DNA from: Panagrolaimus kolymaensis
Lineage: Eukaryota; Nematoda; Chromadorea; Rhabditida; Panagrolaimidae
Length of the DNA: 64,000 nt
Direction: 5' to 3'
Assembly (NCBI GenBank): GCA_028622995.1
Contig: JAJQJQ010000006.1
Location: 8,060,001 to 8,124,000, forward strand
Shown piece by piece: positions 1-12,027 of this stretch. Below the pieces are notes generated by a model. The model had not been told where the DNA came from, did not search any database, and saw only the letters and a list, made by a program, of their open reading frames with translations. The translations under genes and the position numbers were made by a program. Within the stretch, counting starts at the first letter, position 1; every line of letters begins with the position of its first letter.

Positions 1-250
1 AGTTGCGCATTTAATACACGACTTTTTTTTGAAAAATAAAATCGCGGCTTGCCTTTATTTAAATAATAAGTATAATAATAATAATAAACAATATACTTTC
101 TTTATTTGATTTAAAATAAAATATAAAGCTTTATGACGGCGCTTTTATTTTTTATAATGTTTACTATAAAATTTTTGTTTGACAAAAATGTCGTCATAAA
201 AAAATGAAAGTATACAGTAATTTTGATTAACTAACACAAATATTTTTTAG
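1..250. other. Intron sequence upstream of the first visible exon
   Basis: No coding region is visible. The stretch is AT-rich with ATA/TAA microsatellite-like runs near 60-90 and ends in a TTTTTTAG splice acceptor at 243-250. It is read as the intron preceding the first visible exon of the KASH-domain gene, whose 5' end lies outside the window. Confidence 0.6.
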
Positions 251-3200
251 GACTGTGAAACTCCCCCTGAAAATCTTTCGGACGACGAGGAACCATTGAT
301 TAAAAGACGTCGAACCACATCCTCTTCTTCCACAGCCAATACATTGCCAGCTCTTCTTTGTTTGCCACAATATTCCACCGCGTCGACAGATGTTTTACTA
401 ATTCCTTCATCAACTGAATCGGAATGTGCAACTGAAGACGATAATCCGGATATAATACCATTTATGCCAAGTGATTACGAATCATATACAAAAAGTAGTA
501 TGCCGGAACAACAACAACACCATTCACCTGTTTCATCTCCTCCTCCATCGCCTGATACGGAACAGCCATCATCTATTAATGTTGTTTGCTCCACCTCAAG
601 AAGCTCTCGACAACTTCACGATGTTGGATATTCATCGGGAGAAAATTCAATTCACGAAAGTTTAAATTTAATTGGTGAAGAATTATTATTGGGTGATGTT
701 GTAAATGAAAATAATAGCGTTGAACGAAGGATGAGATTAAAATTGACTCCAACTAAAGGATTTTATAAAACTGTTCCATTAGATGATGCGGGTGTTACAG
801 ATACTGAAGTGATCCCACAATTACCTTTTGAAATGCATGGTGATCGCGAAGTTCCAAATGATGATAATAATATTCTCAGTGAATCCATGATTGTTCAATC
901 TGATATGAATTCAAGCAATATGGTAATTCCAGATGATTATCAAGAAGTTATGTCAATGATGGAAGACGATGACTTTGAAGCAAGAATAAATCAACTTAAA
1001 AAAGGCACTCAATGGAAGGAATTAAAACCAAAAAGGATTTCCACTCCAAAGCGAAGTGTCGTCAGCAAAACTCCATCCGAAGTATCTAAATATCATCGAG
1101 ACACAGATTTTTCATGCGAAGCAAGTAGCGAAGAATCTGATTCAGGCAAAGATAAATCAAGGCAATCTCTTTTTGATGGAAATAATCCATCTGCCGCTGC
1201 TGCTTTGCCACCCATTCCACCTCAACAGCGTAAAAGACGATTTAAAAGAGCCGTGAGAACAACAACTCAAAATTCCTCAAATAATGGTTCAGGAATAATG
1301 AAAAATTCTTTAACTAATATTGGAATGGTAAAAAAAATTATTTTGTTTAAGGAAAATATTTAAAGTTAAATATCTTTGTTATAGGATGAATCAGTTTATA
1401 TTTTTCCTGAAAATGATAATCCAATGTCCCAATCTTTGAGTGCTTCATTTTTTGGTTCCAAAACTCCAACAACAATTTCAAAGCGAAAACATGATAAACG
1501 TCGAATTCATCGATCAGCTTCAGATTATGTTAATTTTTCGTGGAATGTTGAAAGTAAGGTTTTGATTTTTGCCGTCAAAAAAATAAAACAAAAAAATCTA
1601 ATAGCCTTTTATTTTGGGGAAAAATAAACTTTAGTGTAAAAAAATGAAAATATTAAAAAATTGTTATTTTTTGTAGACATTTCAAATTCATTTCATTCAT
1701 TTGCAAACTTTGAACCATTGATGACTTCAACATTAAAAAAGCAACAAAGTCCATCATCATTGAATCACCATCACCATCGTAGACCCTCAGTGGAATCATT
1801 TGCATCCACAACTTCATCTGGAACTGTTCAAGAAACGGGTGATGCTCATTATGAATGGGATGATTATAAAGTAAGTGCAAATTTAGTGTCTCAATCAAAT
1901 AACTCCCATGTCTATCTTTCTTTTTTGCCTTTTACAAAACCCGAAAAAACAAAATTGACTGACATTTGCCTTGACTGACTGACTTTTATGGCTTCTGCGC
2001 GTCGTCGTAGTTAGTTGATGCTGTATTTTTTTACACTCCTTTTTTTTTTGCAGGCAGCCGGGAGAAGAATCGAAAAAACTGGAGTTTTTTTTGTTTTGTT
2101 AGTGGAGGGCTTCAGGCACACGCGTATATATTTTCTTTCTTTTTCATATTTTTTTTGCCTGCCTTGAAGGAAGCCCGAAACAATTTTTTTGCGTATGCAT
2201 GTTGTTGTTCTTTTTGTTGACGCATTTTTTCATTTTTAAAACATTTTCTTCTGCTGTTTGAAAAGAAAAAGAAAAAAGTATACTCGTTTTTTCTTCTTCA
2301 TGTTGCCCTGCTCGCGTGCTTGCAAAAAAGAAAAAGTGAATTGTAAAAAAAATACAATACACTTTTTTTCGTCTTTTCGGATTTATCTATTTTTTTTTTG
2401 TTGTCGGAAGAATATCATTTTTATTTTTTGTGTGCTTGATTTATATCTTCGAAAAAAAGAGAAGAAGAGAGAAGAAGATGTAACCCATAGTAACGGTTTC
2501 TAAGAAGCTTTAAAAATAGAAAAAAAAAGATGCGCAATCTTTTTTGATTAAAAATAATATAATAAAAGCCAGCTGTCATCTTTTTTTTTGCCGAAAAATG
2601 ACGGCTTTCTCATAATCGATAGAGAATGAGATACTCTTGCCGTTTTTAAATCTTGAGTTAGAATGGGAGGATGAGATAGTTGGAGAGGAACGGCAGGTGT
2701 AACTAATAACTAAAATGTTTACTCAGATGTTTACTATTTATTTTTTTATGTTATGTTAGGCGAGGCGGAGTTTTCATCCTCTTTTTTTTCGGTTGGAGAA
2801 TTAAAGTAATACTTTTGTGAGAAAAAAAAAAGAAATGGCACATGCAAAATTGAAATTTTCTCGGGCCCACTATATTTTCTTATTTCATATTTTTTTCATT
2901 TTCTCATTTTACATCCTTTCTAAATTTCCAGGATCCTCCATCCCTATCTGAAATTATGCCACATATTGTTCAACTTGAAGATCCATCAGCTTCAACTTCA
3001 TCCATCCTTGATAATACTATTATTGATGATGATTTTCAATCTCAAATCCCTTTAACAGATCCATCTGAAATAGATGCAACCATTTATGAATGTCAACAAA
3101 ATTATTATAAAGTTCGTAGAATTATGAATGAATATGATCCATTTTCGAATGATAAAAAGGATGTTAAAAAAGCTTTAAGAATGAATGCAAAAGAAAATGT

Positions 3201-4467
3201 TAAAAAATTAACTGCCATTGTTAAAGGTTTTCCACGAAATATTAGTATGGTAAGTTTTTTAAATTATTTTCTTGAGTCTTAAAATATATAAATATCATGA
3301 ATTTTTTAGGATCAAATAAATGATGTTGATTTACTTCAAAAAGAATTTAAATCAGCTTTAGATGAATTAGGCCCAAGTGAAGAGGATGATGGTGAAGTAG
3401 ATCCCGATGTACAAATGGAAATTGATGAAGCGAATGTAAATGAAATAAAAATTCAATTAGCTGAAATGAAAACCGCCCTTAAAATGTTGCTTATTCAAGA
3501 TTCAGAAAAGATGACCATATCGGATTTAGAAGGATTTATAATGGAACGAAAACAAATCTGGGATAATCTTATGAAACGTAAATCTAGTTTGCAACATCTC
3601 GCTGAACAACCCGGAAATCGATATAATAATGGAGAACTTGTTGCATTGCTAAAAATTGTGGAACAATCCCTTCAAACTATTGGTGATTCCACTCTTCATC
3701 TTGAAGCCTCAATGGCAAAATATCATTCAATGGGAAATTTAAAAGATTCATTAAAAGAATTAAAAGATAAATTAGCTAACACAGAAGCTATGGGAGTTGA
3801 CGCAGCTGATGAAATTCGATTGGAATTGGATTTATGTCAAGAGCGAATGGATGCATTGGAAACGGTTTGCAATGGTTTAACAACCCAATTGGAAGATTTG
3901 GCTGTGTTGAGTGGAGATAGAAAACCTGGAAAGCAAGCGAAATTTTGGAAGGAATTGAAGGATTATAAAAATAGTTTGAAGCAATTAAGAGAAAAGTAAG
4001 TATTTTTTTATCAAAGAATTTTTGAAGCGTTAGAAACCTTTTTTGGCTATAAAACAGTAAAATTATATATCTGCAAAAAAACTTATAGAAAGAATTTTAT
4101 TTTTTTTTTATTTTTCAGATTCTCCAAAGCTTCCATTAAACCCATTAAAACTCCTTCACCTAAACCTCGAAAGCGTAAAACTAAAGAAATTTCAACCAAT
4201 ACCGCTTCAATTTCCACCACTTCATCATCTACGACAACCACCACCACTTCCATTCCAGCAGCATCTCCACGGCGGAGATCCCTTCCTCGAAGACTTCTTC
4301 AAAGAGTTAAAAATTCTCGAGTTCTTCAAGGCCTTCTTGGAACTAGCGCCCTTCTCCTTCTTGGTCTCATTCTCATCACTTGTTTCCTTGATGATTCACC
4401 ACAAAATAATTGGCGTCATATGTTTGGCCCCCAACTTGATTATGTTAATGGTGCACCACCATCATAA
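251..4467 (+). CDS. unc-83: KASH-domain outer nuclear envelope protein, UNC-83-like (5' end outside window)
   Basis: This is the 3' part of a gene for a LINC-complex protein that would sit in the outer nuclear membrane, bind SUN proteins across the perinuclear space and connect nuclei to microtubule motors. Six exons are visible: 251-1327, 1385-1553, 1677-1870, 2932-3249, 3310-3995 and 4119-4467, giving 930 residues in one frame. The first half is acidic, Ser/Pro-rich and low complexity. The exon 3310-3995 encodes a spectrin-like/coiled-coil region. A Thr/Ser and basic linker follows, then one hydrophobic segment (about 4330-4387) and a short luminal tail ending Y-V-N-G-A-P-P-S at the stop. 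That APPS end is the KASH signature that docks into SUN. The size and single coiled-coil block fit UNC-83 better than the giant ANC-1, but the exact orthology is inferred. The 1.06 kb intron 3 is far longer than the others and could hold an internal promoter. Confidence 0.75.
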
Positions 4468-5180
4468 AATTAAATTAAAAAAAAACTTATTTACTCCATA
4501 TAAAAAAACGTTACAGAAATACAATATTATTATTATTATTCTCTTCTTTTTCTCATTTATTTGTTGTTAGTTCTCTCCTCTCTTTTTTTTTATCATTAAA
4601 CTTAAACTTTTATTTCCAAAAAAATTATTACCAAAAAATGGTCTCATTTTTCCTTTTTCTTACTTTTTATATTTTTCTCACATTTAATCGTTCGTTCATT
4701 TTTTTTTTGCAACAACTATAAAAAAATATAAAGTAATAATCCTCCTTTTTCTTACCCGATGCTCAAAAAATAAAATAAAAATAATTGTATGTATGTTTTT
4801 GTCTTATGAAAAGAAAAAAAATAGAAAAAAAAATATCTGTTGTTTTTGTTATTATTTTTTTTACACTAATACTCTTTGATGTGTGTCATTTATTTTTTTG
4901 TTTTGTTCATTTCTGATTTTTTAGAAATCAAAAAAAATTTAATAAAGGTTACAAAATTTCAAAATCAAAAAACAAAATGCATCATTTTAAAATGTCCAAT
5001 TCTTGAAAGTTAAAAAAAGTTTTGCTACATCAAATATGTACAGATATGTCTGCGTCGCTTCCTACAGTATCCCTCAAACAACTTTGAAATTTACTAACGA
5101 TAATTAAAAGTTGCTTGAAAGCATCATTTCAAGGCATAAACAATTCCATTTAGCTAAAGATGCCGTAAGAGTTGTATTTA

Positions 5181-5384
5181 TCAAAAACTTTTTTTAAAGA
5201 ACTTGAAACAAAAATAAATCTTTGAGTTGCTAACTTTTTTCACTTTATCACTTGCGACACTTGCTGTAGGTTCACTACCATTCGAAATTACCTTCATAAC
5301 AATATATTCACGACCAACATCTGCTTCAATATGTAAATTTACCCTTCCAACTTTCCAATAAAAAGTTTCAAAGGGACGGTTAGT
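5181..5384 (-). pseudogene. Coding-like relic of unknown family
   Basis: The minus strand stays open for 67 codons between an in-frame TGA at 5387-5385 and a TGA at 5183-5181. The central part, from about 5375 to 5220, has the codon composition of real protein and reads like a beta-rich domain (a Y-W-K-V-G-R-V-N-L-H core followed by acidic and Ser/Val-rich segments). There is no start codon and no clear acceptor, so it is read as a leftover of a dead gene or one exon of an unmodelled one. I do not recognise the family. Confidence 0.25.
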
Positions 5385-5976
5385 TCATTGCTTGCTCACC
5401 AAAGCTTTAAAAAAATGTAAAAAAGTCAATCGAAAGGCAGGAATAAAAGCGATAATGGTTATAAAATCTTTAATTAACTCTATCACTAATTACATTGTCA
5501 TACAAAAATTATTTCCAAATTTAGTAACTAATAATAACAAGTTACATACATTAAAAATAATGGCAAAAAAAAGCATGAAAAAACATGGAAAAAACTTTTA
5601 CATTGCTGCCCAAATTCCAAATTTTTTGGCCTTTCACCACGACTAAAAATGGTTCCTTTGAGTTTTTTACAGTATCCCCCACATTTCATAGTTCAACCTA
5701 TTTTCGTTGAATTCGAAGCAAAAAAAATTTCATTTTTTAGTTTGCTTCATTGTTGAGATATTTCTTCATGTTTTTGTGCTTCTTTTAGTTGATGAAATTA
5801 TTCAATTTTTTGATTTATGTGACCTTCCAAAATAATTCTATTCCCCTATTTTTTTTTTGATTTTTCAACTGATCTTTTTATGATATTAGTATCATTAAAA
5901 AGCATACATTACTCTTATCATTGTTTCGAGTTTATATTCGCGTTTTTTGTTTACATCCGATGTTTAACTGTTATTC

Positions 5977-5983
5977 TTTTTAG
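5977..5983 (+). promoter_or_regulatory. Probable spliced-leader acceptor of the Argonaute gene
   Basis: A TTTTTAG acceptor preceded by pyrimidines lies 2 nt before the ATG at 5986. No upstream coding exon joins to it, so it fits a trans-splice site better than a cis intron. It also fixes the start codon. Confidence 0.5.
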
Positions 5984-5985
5984 GT

Positions 5986-8900
5986 ATGTCGCGCTCTCAA
6001 ACTTCTGAAAACTCTTCGGATATCCAACGCATGTTGGCAAGGCTTGGCGTATGTTTTTTTTACTATATTTATATTTCCTTTACTCATTCCTTTCTTTTTT
6101 TAGCTTGATCCTCTTCCTCCTACTATGGCTGCCAAGAAAGAACCTGGTACTATCTCCTGTTCTCAGCAGAAGGTCATCACCAACATCCATGGTGTCAAGG
6201 TTCCAATATCTCTTCAAGTGTTCCGCTATGATGTAACTATCCAAGCTACCAAAGAAGTCAATGGTAATATTAAGATCATTGATCTCACCAAGAAGGCAAA
6301 ATCTGAGTAAGTAACTTTTTTATTATTTACACACAATTGTCCTTTACCAAAGTCCTTGTGTCTCATTTGTTTATTTTTCTTTTCTCTTCAAATTTCTTTA
6401 ACTTTACTTCTTCCTTTTTTCAGTGCCATTGTTACCAATCGCAAAGATCTATGCCGTTCAATCTTCCGAAGCGCCATTCAACAATATCCTGACCGCTTGG
6501 GAGAATTGGTTGAAACATGCTATGATCTCCAATCAACACTCTTTGCTACCAAGCTAATCACTGACCAACCTGATGGTATTACTCTCGATGTTGATAATGA
6601 TCCTATCGTTGCTCAGATGCTTCCAAATGCTTCAGCTCAAATCAAGATCAAGCCTGTTCGTGATACACGTGTTCTTGATGCTTCCGAACTCTCTCATATG
6701 ACAAATGCTTTGGATGAAGTGGATCATTCGGTTTGTTTTTGTCTGTTTTTTTTACTTTTAAAGTATATTTACTTTGGTTTTCAGCTTCAACAATATTTGG
6801 AATTGGAAACATCTCAAACACCGTTGATGAACGAACAACATCATGTTACTTATCCTGGTGGCAAAAGCTTCTTGTTGGCTCCTGAAAACTTTGGCTTTAC
6901 TGCTAATGATGCTCCTGCTTTGGGCGCGGGAAAATTCCTTGGTATTGGATGTCAAAAGTCCATTCGTTTCATTGAAGGTCCCAAAGGTCCTGGAAATAAA
7001 CGTGTTGGCGTTGTTGTTGATACTAAGAAGACACCTTTCCATATGGCTCAACCTATGATTGCAAGTGCATCTGCTGTTATCCAAGTTCGTAATGAGATTC
7101 TTGCTCCTAATGAAATTGATCATTTGAAGACAGCTTTCACCGGTATGTTTTATTTTTTGGTTTCTTTTTCTTTATTGCGTTTTATTTTTAGGTCTTTCTG
7201 CTCTTACAACACATGAAACGCCTGGACGCACTATTACTATTCATAGTATTAGTACTGAAACTGCTGCATCAAAGAAGATCGAAATTAATGGTGTAAATTG
7301 TACCGTTGCGGAGTACTTTTTCAATCGCTATCAGATCACTTTGCAATTTCCTCATTTGAACTTGATTATTGAAAGTGGACCTCAGAAAAGTGAATTTCCT
7401 ATGGAAGTCCTCAATATCGCTGATAATCAAGTTTGTTTATTTCCATATTTACATTTTTACATTTTATGTTTATAGCGTGTCCGAACTGAACATCAAACTC
7501 CTGAATTGGTTCAAAAGATGATCCGTGCATGCGCTGTTCCTCCATCAACTCTTCTTCCTCAAAATGATCGTAATGCTCGAGCTATTGGTCTTTTTGGGGA
7601 AAATTTGAGCCCTCATTTGACACGCATGGAAATTTCTGTACAAGATCGTCCGGTCTCGGTTCGTTTCTTTCTTTGCAATTTTGTTATAATAATAATTTAT
7701 TCTATTTATAGGTTAACAGCCGTATACTTCCTGTTCCATTCATTGATTATCGTGACGGTGTTGTAGCTTCTCCTGATCCAAGTCGAGCTATTTGGAGTCA
7801 ACGTGGTAATTACTTGGTTCCTTGTGATTTGGGAAAATGGGCTATTTATGTTCTTGGTACTGTGCCAACACGTCAACGATCACGCTTTGGACCACAAGAA
7901 CTTCAGTAAGCTGTTTTTTTAAAATCATTATATGTTACTTACTAAATAAAAATTTCAGGCAATTTCTTAGTTCGTTCCAACTTCAATGCAATCGTGTCGG
8001 TATTCAATATGTTCCACCTGCATATCAAGGTACTGTTCCCATTGATGCTGTAAAAGTTGAAGAAGAATTCAAGCTTTGCAAAGATGATGGTTTCAACTTT
8101 ATGTTCTTCATTCATGCTGACCAAGACCTCTCCATGCATAAAATTGTTAAACTTTTTGAACGTCGATATGAAATCATCACTCAACTCGTCAAAATGCAAA
8201 ACGCTGGCGACATCGTTTCAAAGGGGAAGCAACAAACCATGGAAAACATCGTCCACAAAACCAAGTTTGTTTTTTAAATGTAAACATATTCCTTAATACA
8301 TAGCTTTTTTAGCGTCAAACTTGGTGGCATCAACTATGATCTTCGTCTTCCTGAAGCTGGTATTGCTCAAACTCTTGGTAATGATTCCTTGTGCATTGGT
8401 ATCTCTCTCAACCATCCTGGTGCTATCAATCCAACACTTCGCTCAACTATTGGAAGTGCTCCTACCATCGTTGGATGTAAGTTTATTTTTTCAACATTTA
8501 TCAACTATTATTATCCTTTAATTTTTAGATGCTGCCAATGACAAGGATCATGCTTTCGAGTTTGCTGGTGGATTCCGCTTGCAAAAACCCAGCAAAGAAG
8601 AACGTGTCAGTGTTCTTGGTGAAATTGTCAAAGAATGTTTCGTTCGTTTCAAAGCTCATCGTGGTAATTTCCCTAAGAAGCTCTTCATCTTCCGCAATGG
8701 CTGCTCCGAAGGTCAATTCAAGATGGTTATCACCACCGAACTTCCATTTGCTCTTGCTGCAATTCGTGATTTGGGTTCTGATGCTAAGATTACTCTCATT
8801 GTTCCAAATCGCATGCATAATCTTCGCTTCATGTTGGCTGATGCTCAAGCTTCTCAACGCGCTCCTGATCAAAACGTCCGACCTGGTACTGTCATCGACA

Positions 8901-9256
8901 CAGTTGTCGTTCATCCAAGCTATCATGAATTCTACTTGAATCCTCATGTCGCTCTTCAAGGTACTGCTAAGACTCCTCGATTCACTATCTTGTTTGATGA
9001 TAACAACTTATCCAGTGATGTCATTGAATTATTGTGCTATACCCTTTGCTTTGGGCATCAAATCGTTCGTCTTCCCACTTCGTTGCCTTCTCCTGTTTAC
9101 ATTGCTACTCGCTATGCTGAACGTGGACGTTCTCTCCTCAACGCTTCTGCTGCTATCATTCAACATACTGGTGATGTTGATCCTTTCACCCAATTGAATA
9201 CGGATCTTCCATACTTCCACTCTGATGTCTTGCGTGAAAATCGAATCAACGCCTAA
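5986..9256 (+). CDS. Argonaute, worm-specific WAGO type, slicer-dead
   Basis: This is a 914-residue Argonaute that would bind small RNAs and silence targets without cutting them. Exons: 5986-6048, 6104-6306, 6424-6730, 6785-7142, 7192-7430, 7476-7658, 7712-7905, 7959-8264, 8313-8476 and 8529-9256; every junction keeps frame. In order it has an N-terminal domain, linker, PAZ (about residues 290-400), MID (about 500-620) and PIWI (about 620-914). The MID pocket keeps the lysines and glutamine that hold the guide 5' end (motif N-V-K-L-G-G at 618-623), but the usual first tyrosine position appears to be His. In PIWI the catalytic tetrad is lost: the first Asp is Ser649 (G-I-S-L-N-H), the second Asp is Asn729 (F-R-N-G) and the His is Thr825; only Glu697 remains. 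This loss is typical of nematode secondary-siRNA (WAGO) Argonautes. A polyadenylation signal lies near 9332. Confidence 0.93.
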
Positions 9257-10270
9257 TTAGTTTATTGTTGTTAAAATGTGTTTTATTTTTAAATTATATT
9301 ATGTGAATTTTTTGTTGAGTTTGGTTTATTAAAATAAATAGTTAAAAGTATTTCTTGTGTGATATAATTTTTCATTGTGTTCTAAATTTAGCGAGATTGT
9401 TTCTCTTGAGAATCTTGGTTTATTGAAAAGTTTACTTGAATGATGGAGTTTTACAGAATCCTCCGAAACTTTTCATAGGTATTAGACAAACAAATATTTT
9501 TATTCCTCATAAAAACTATCATCAAGCGCGCCTATGTGGCATTGTCAAAATCTATGAAGCAAGCAGCGATAAGAGACGAAAGATGTCATTCAGTATTGGC
9601 TCCCTTTACTTGAACAGCTATGAATTTGATTCTAATAATTTTCTTCTTCTATAAAAATGCTAAAGCCTTTTGTATTTACCTGTATTTAGCCTAACAAAAC
9701 TCCTAAATTTGATATTTTCTGTTTTTATGGTTTTGGAAAGAGTGAATTCCAACTTATCTGTTTACAAATTCTTCTACAGTATATTCAACTAGAATGTTTA
9801 GCTCCAAAGCGTATTTCACTCTGCTGTAGCTCTGAATATTAATAACTTTTCTTTCATTTACGTTTCATTCAAACAGCAAACTTGCTTAGGATATTATCAG
9901 AAGATAACCAAATTTTCTTTATTTCACAAATGAAATCTTTGAATAGAGTTCGAAGTCTTTTCACATGGTTGTGATTTCGGCGAAGGATGTTTAAACGAAA
10001 TTGCTTTAGAGGGCATGATTGTTGTGGCGTGGTTGGCTGTTCGAAAACTTTTAATCGCCACCATATTTCATTGTTTGTAAATAGCTTTCTTTCCATTAGA
10101 AATCAATCAAGAAAAATTTTTTCAAAGACAAGTTATAAACCTGATGAAAGAAGGTCATCTTTACATAAGAACATGAAGAAAGTGATAGTTTTGTTTTTAA
10201 AACATTTATTTAACTCTATTAAATACAAAAAATTAAAAGCAAAAGACATGTTACAATTTAAGATTTTGCA
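9257..10270. other. Intergenic spacer between convergent genes
   Basis: This 1 kb holds the 3' ends of the Argonaute and of the secreted gene on the other strand, with an AATAAA motif near 9332. Short open stretches (9436-9654, 9987-10290) lack introns, homology I recognise or convincing codon use, so no gene is called. Confidence 0.5.
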
Positions 10271-11298
10271 TTATGAACATGGGCATTGTTGACATGGTTT
10301 TGATGCAGGAGGTTTAGAATCATCAACAAAGATATCAATAGGTTTTGGTTTTTCGTCAAGGAGTAATTGACCACCATAAGCAATTCCATGCTGAAATAAA
10401 AATGAATGGTTAGATAAAGAGAGAATAAAAGAGGCTTACGAAGTCAAGTCTAGCACACCCATCTGTTGGAAAGTGAAGAGTGATTGCGTAGGTTGTGATA
10501 TCTTTTCCAAACACATATTTTGGTGTAAGAGCTAGAGGTGCAATTTTCTTGCTTGCCAATTCATCAGTGTATGTGTTGGACAAGTCGAATTCAGCAACAT
10601 TTGAAGGAATGTAGTCTTTCCAAACATTTGCAAGATGAAGTCCACCACCAAGATAATCCGTGAGAGCAGCTTTGACTGTTTGAGCCTAAAAAGGTAATTA
10701 TAATAATTAAATAGTGAAATATGGCGAAAACTTTCTTACCTTAATGTTAAACTTTAAATGAACAGAGAGTTTACCTCTTTCACTTATAAGCTTTTGTTTT
10801 TTTCCCGAATCATCAGTGTATGAGAAAACAGGACCTTCACCAGCCTTTTCATTTTGACAAACATGTGCCATTGCTTTGCCATCGCATAAATCATTTCTTC
10901 CAACTTTAGCACTTGTTACATAGCAGATGCATGACTTTGGTTTTGAGCTAAAAATTACCAAGTAAAGAAGAGATTGAAAAAATAGAAGCTTACTCTCTGT
11001 TTTGCTTGCAATCTCGATTATCAATACGGAAAAAGATGTCTTTGTCATCAGCCATATGAGTGAGGAAATAATTACCAGATGCTCCAATAGCAGTTCCATT
11101 ATGACGATTATCTTGACGAGTATAACCTTTAAAAACTTCTGGATCATATTGATAATCATATGTGGGAGTTCGAGCACGACTCATACCATGTTCAGTTCTT
11201 TGAGTAAATTGAGCATCATCCAATAACATAGCATAACAACACCAAGGTGAAAACGCAATTGAAAGAAGAAGAAGTACAGCAGCTTTCAAGAAGACCAT
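10271..11298 (-). CDS. Secreted protein of unknown function, 292 residues
   Basis: Four exons (11298-10994, 10947-10740, 10685-10440, 10390-10271) join in frame. The protein begins with a clear signal peptide (basic-free MVFLKAAVLLLLSIAF, then a Cys-Cys-Tyr-Ala cleavage region) and has no other membrane segment. The mature part carries paired cysteines (C-I-C near residue 110, D-L-C, H-V-C, G-C) and ends in a short C-x2-C-x-C tail just before the stop. Beta-strand-like alternation suggests a compact extracellular domain. I do not recognise the family. The gene is convergent with the Argonaute and divergent from the MACPF gene, with 729 bp between start codons. Confidence 0.8.
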
Positions 11299-12027
11299 TT
11301 TTGATGAATGAATAAAACAATCAAATAAGCTCGAAAACCAATGAGCTTGATTTCTTTTATATCATTTATGAAGGATCATTGAGTTGCATCATTCATTCTG
11401 CGATCAAAATTTGCATGATTTTTTGAGAAAATTTTAGCAAAAAGGAAATGAAAACAATGAAACTAACTAAATTTTTGCTTGCCTAATTTTTTTTTTGCAT
11501 TTTCCCAGCTCTTTTTGTTCTTGTTAAGACTCACACTATATTCAACAACATAAAAAAGCTAATGTAAGTATGCACAAAGTTTATTATTTTTTTACAATAT
11601 TTTTCCATGATGATGATTTTGGTTGATAAATATCAAAGAAAAAAGTCGTTTACCACCATTTTTCTTATCATTTTTAGCAGCAACACTGATGATGATGATA
11701 AGGTTTATAAACTTTATATTAAAAAAAATTTTTAAAAAGTTTAAAACAAATAAGTTTTATATTTATTTTTTACTTTTGAAAAACGTAAAATTTATGATTC
11801 AGTTCCGTTAATAAAAAAAAAGCAGGCGTATTTCTTATGTATACATACTTTTTGATTAACAGTTTTTTGATAACCGAAAAAATAAATAAATGAGTGAGTA
11901 AACTTTCTTCCTTTTTTCGGTCGTCTTTTTGCGATAATTTAAAGCAAATAAGAAAATTAAAAGATGCCTTTAAAAGCCTTTGATGGTAAACTTGAAAAGT
12001 ATCATTTTCTTCGAACAAGCTCAAGGA
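11299..12027. other. Divergent promoter region
   Basis: This is the 0.7 kb shared upstream region of the secreted orphan (-) and the MACPF gene (+). It is AT-rich with GATGAT/TGATGA runs near 11610-11700. No coding sequence or defined element is recognised. Confidence 0.5.

Larger units (their letters stand above)
4468..5985. other. Intergenic spacer with 3' UTR signals and a possible coding relic
   Basis: This 1.5 kb spacer lies between the KASH gene and the Argonaute. It is T-rich, with AATAAA-type motifs near 4767-4775 that could end the upstream transcript. A direct repeat of TACAGTATCCC occurs at about 5063 and 5669. The minus strand holds one coding-like stretch, listed separately. I see no other gene. 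Confidence 0.5.

Noticed and set aside
5063..5679. TACAGTATCCC at two places as ends of a transposon
   Set aside because: The copies are in direct, not inverted, orientation and no target duplication is visible.
8525..8959. A 144-codon antisense frame under the Argonaute
   Set aside because: It is a shadow of the PIWI exon, which has clear homology on the plus strand.
9436..9654. A 72-codon open stretch after the Argonaute
   Set aside because: No splice links, no recognised domain and AT-driven composition; more likely chance.
9987..10292. A 101-codon plus-strand open stretch with a Cys-Cys ... Cys and His-His pattern, hinting at a THAP-type zinc finger
   Set aside because: The spacing does not complete the C2CH pattern, there is no downstream THAP body, and the region is the 3' flank of the gene on the other strand.
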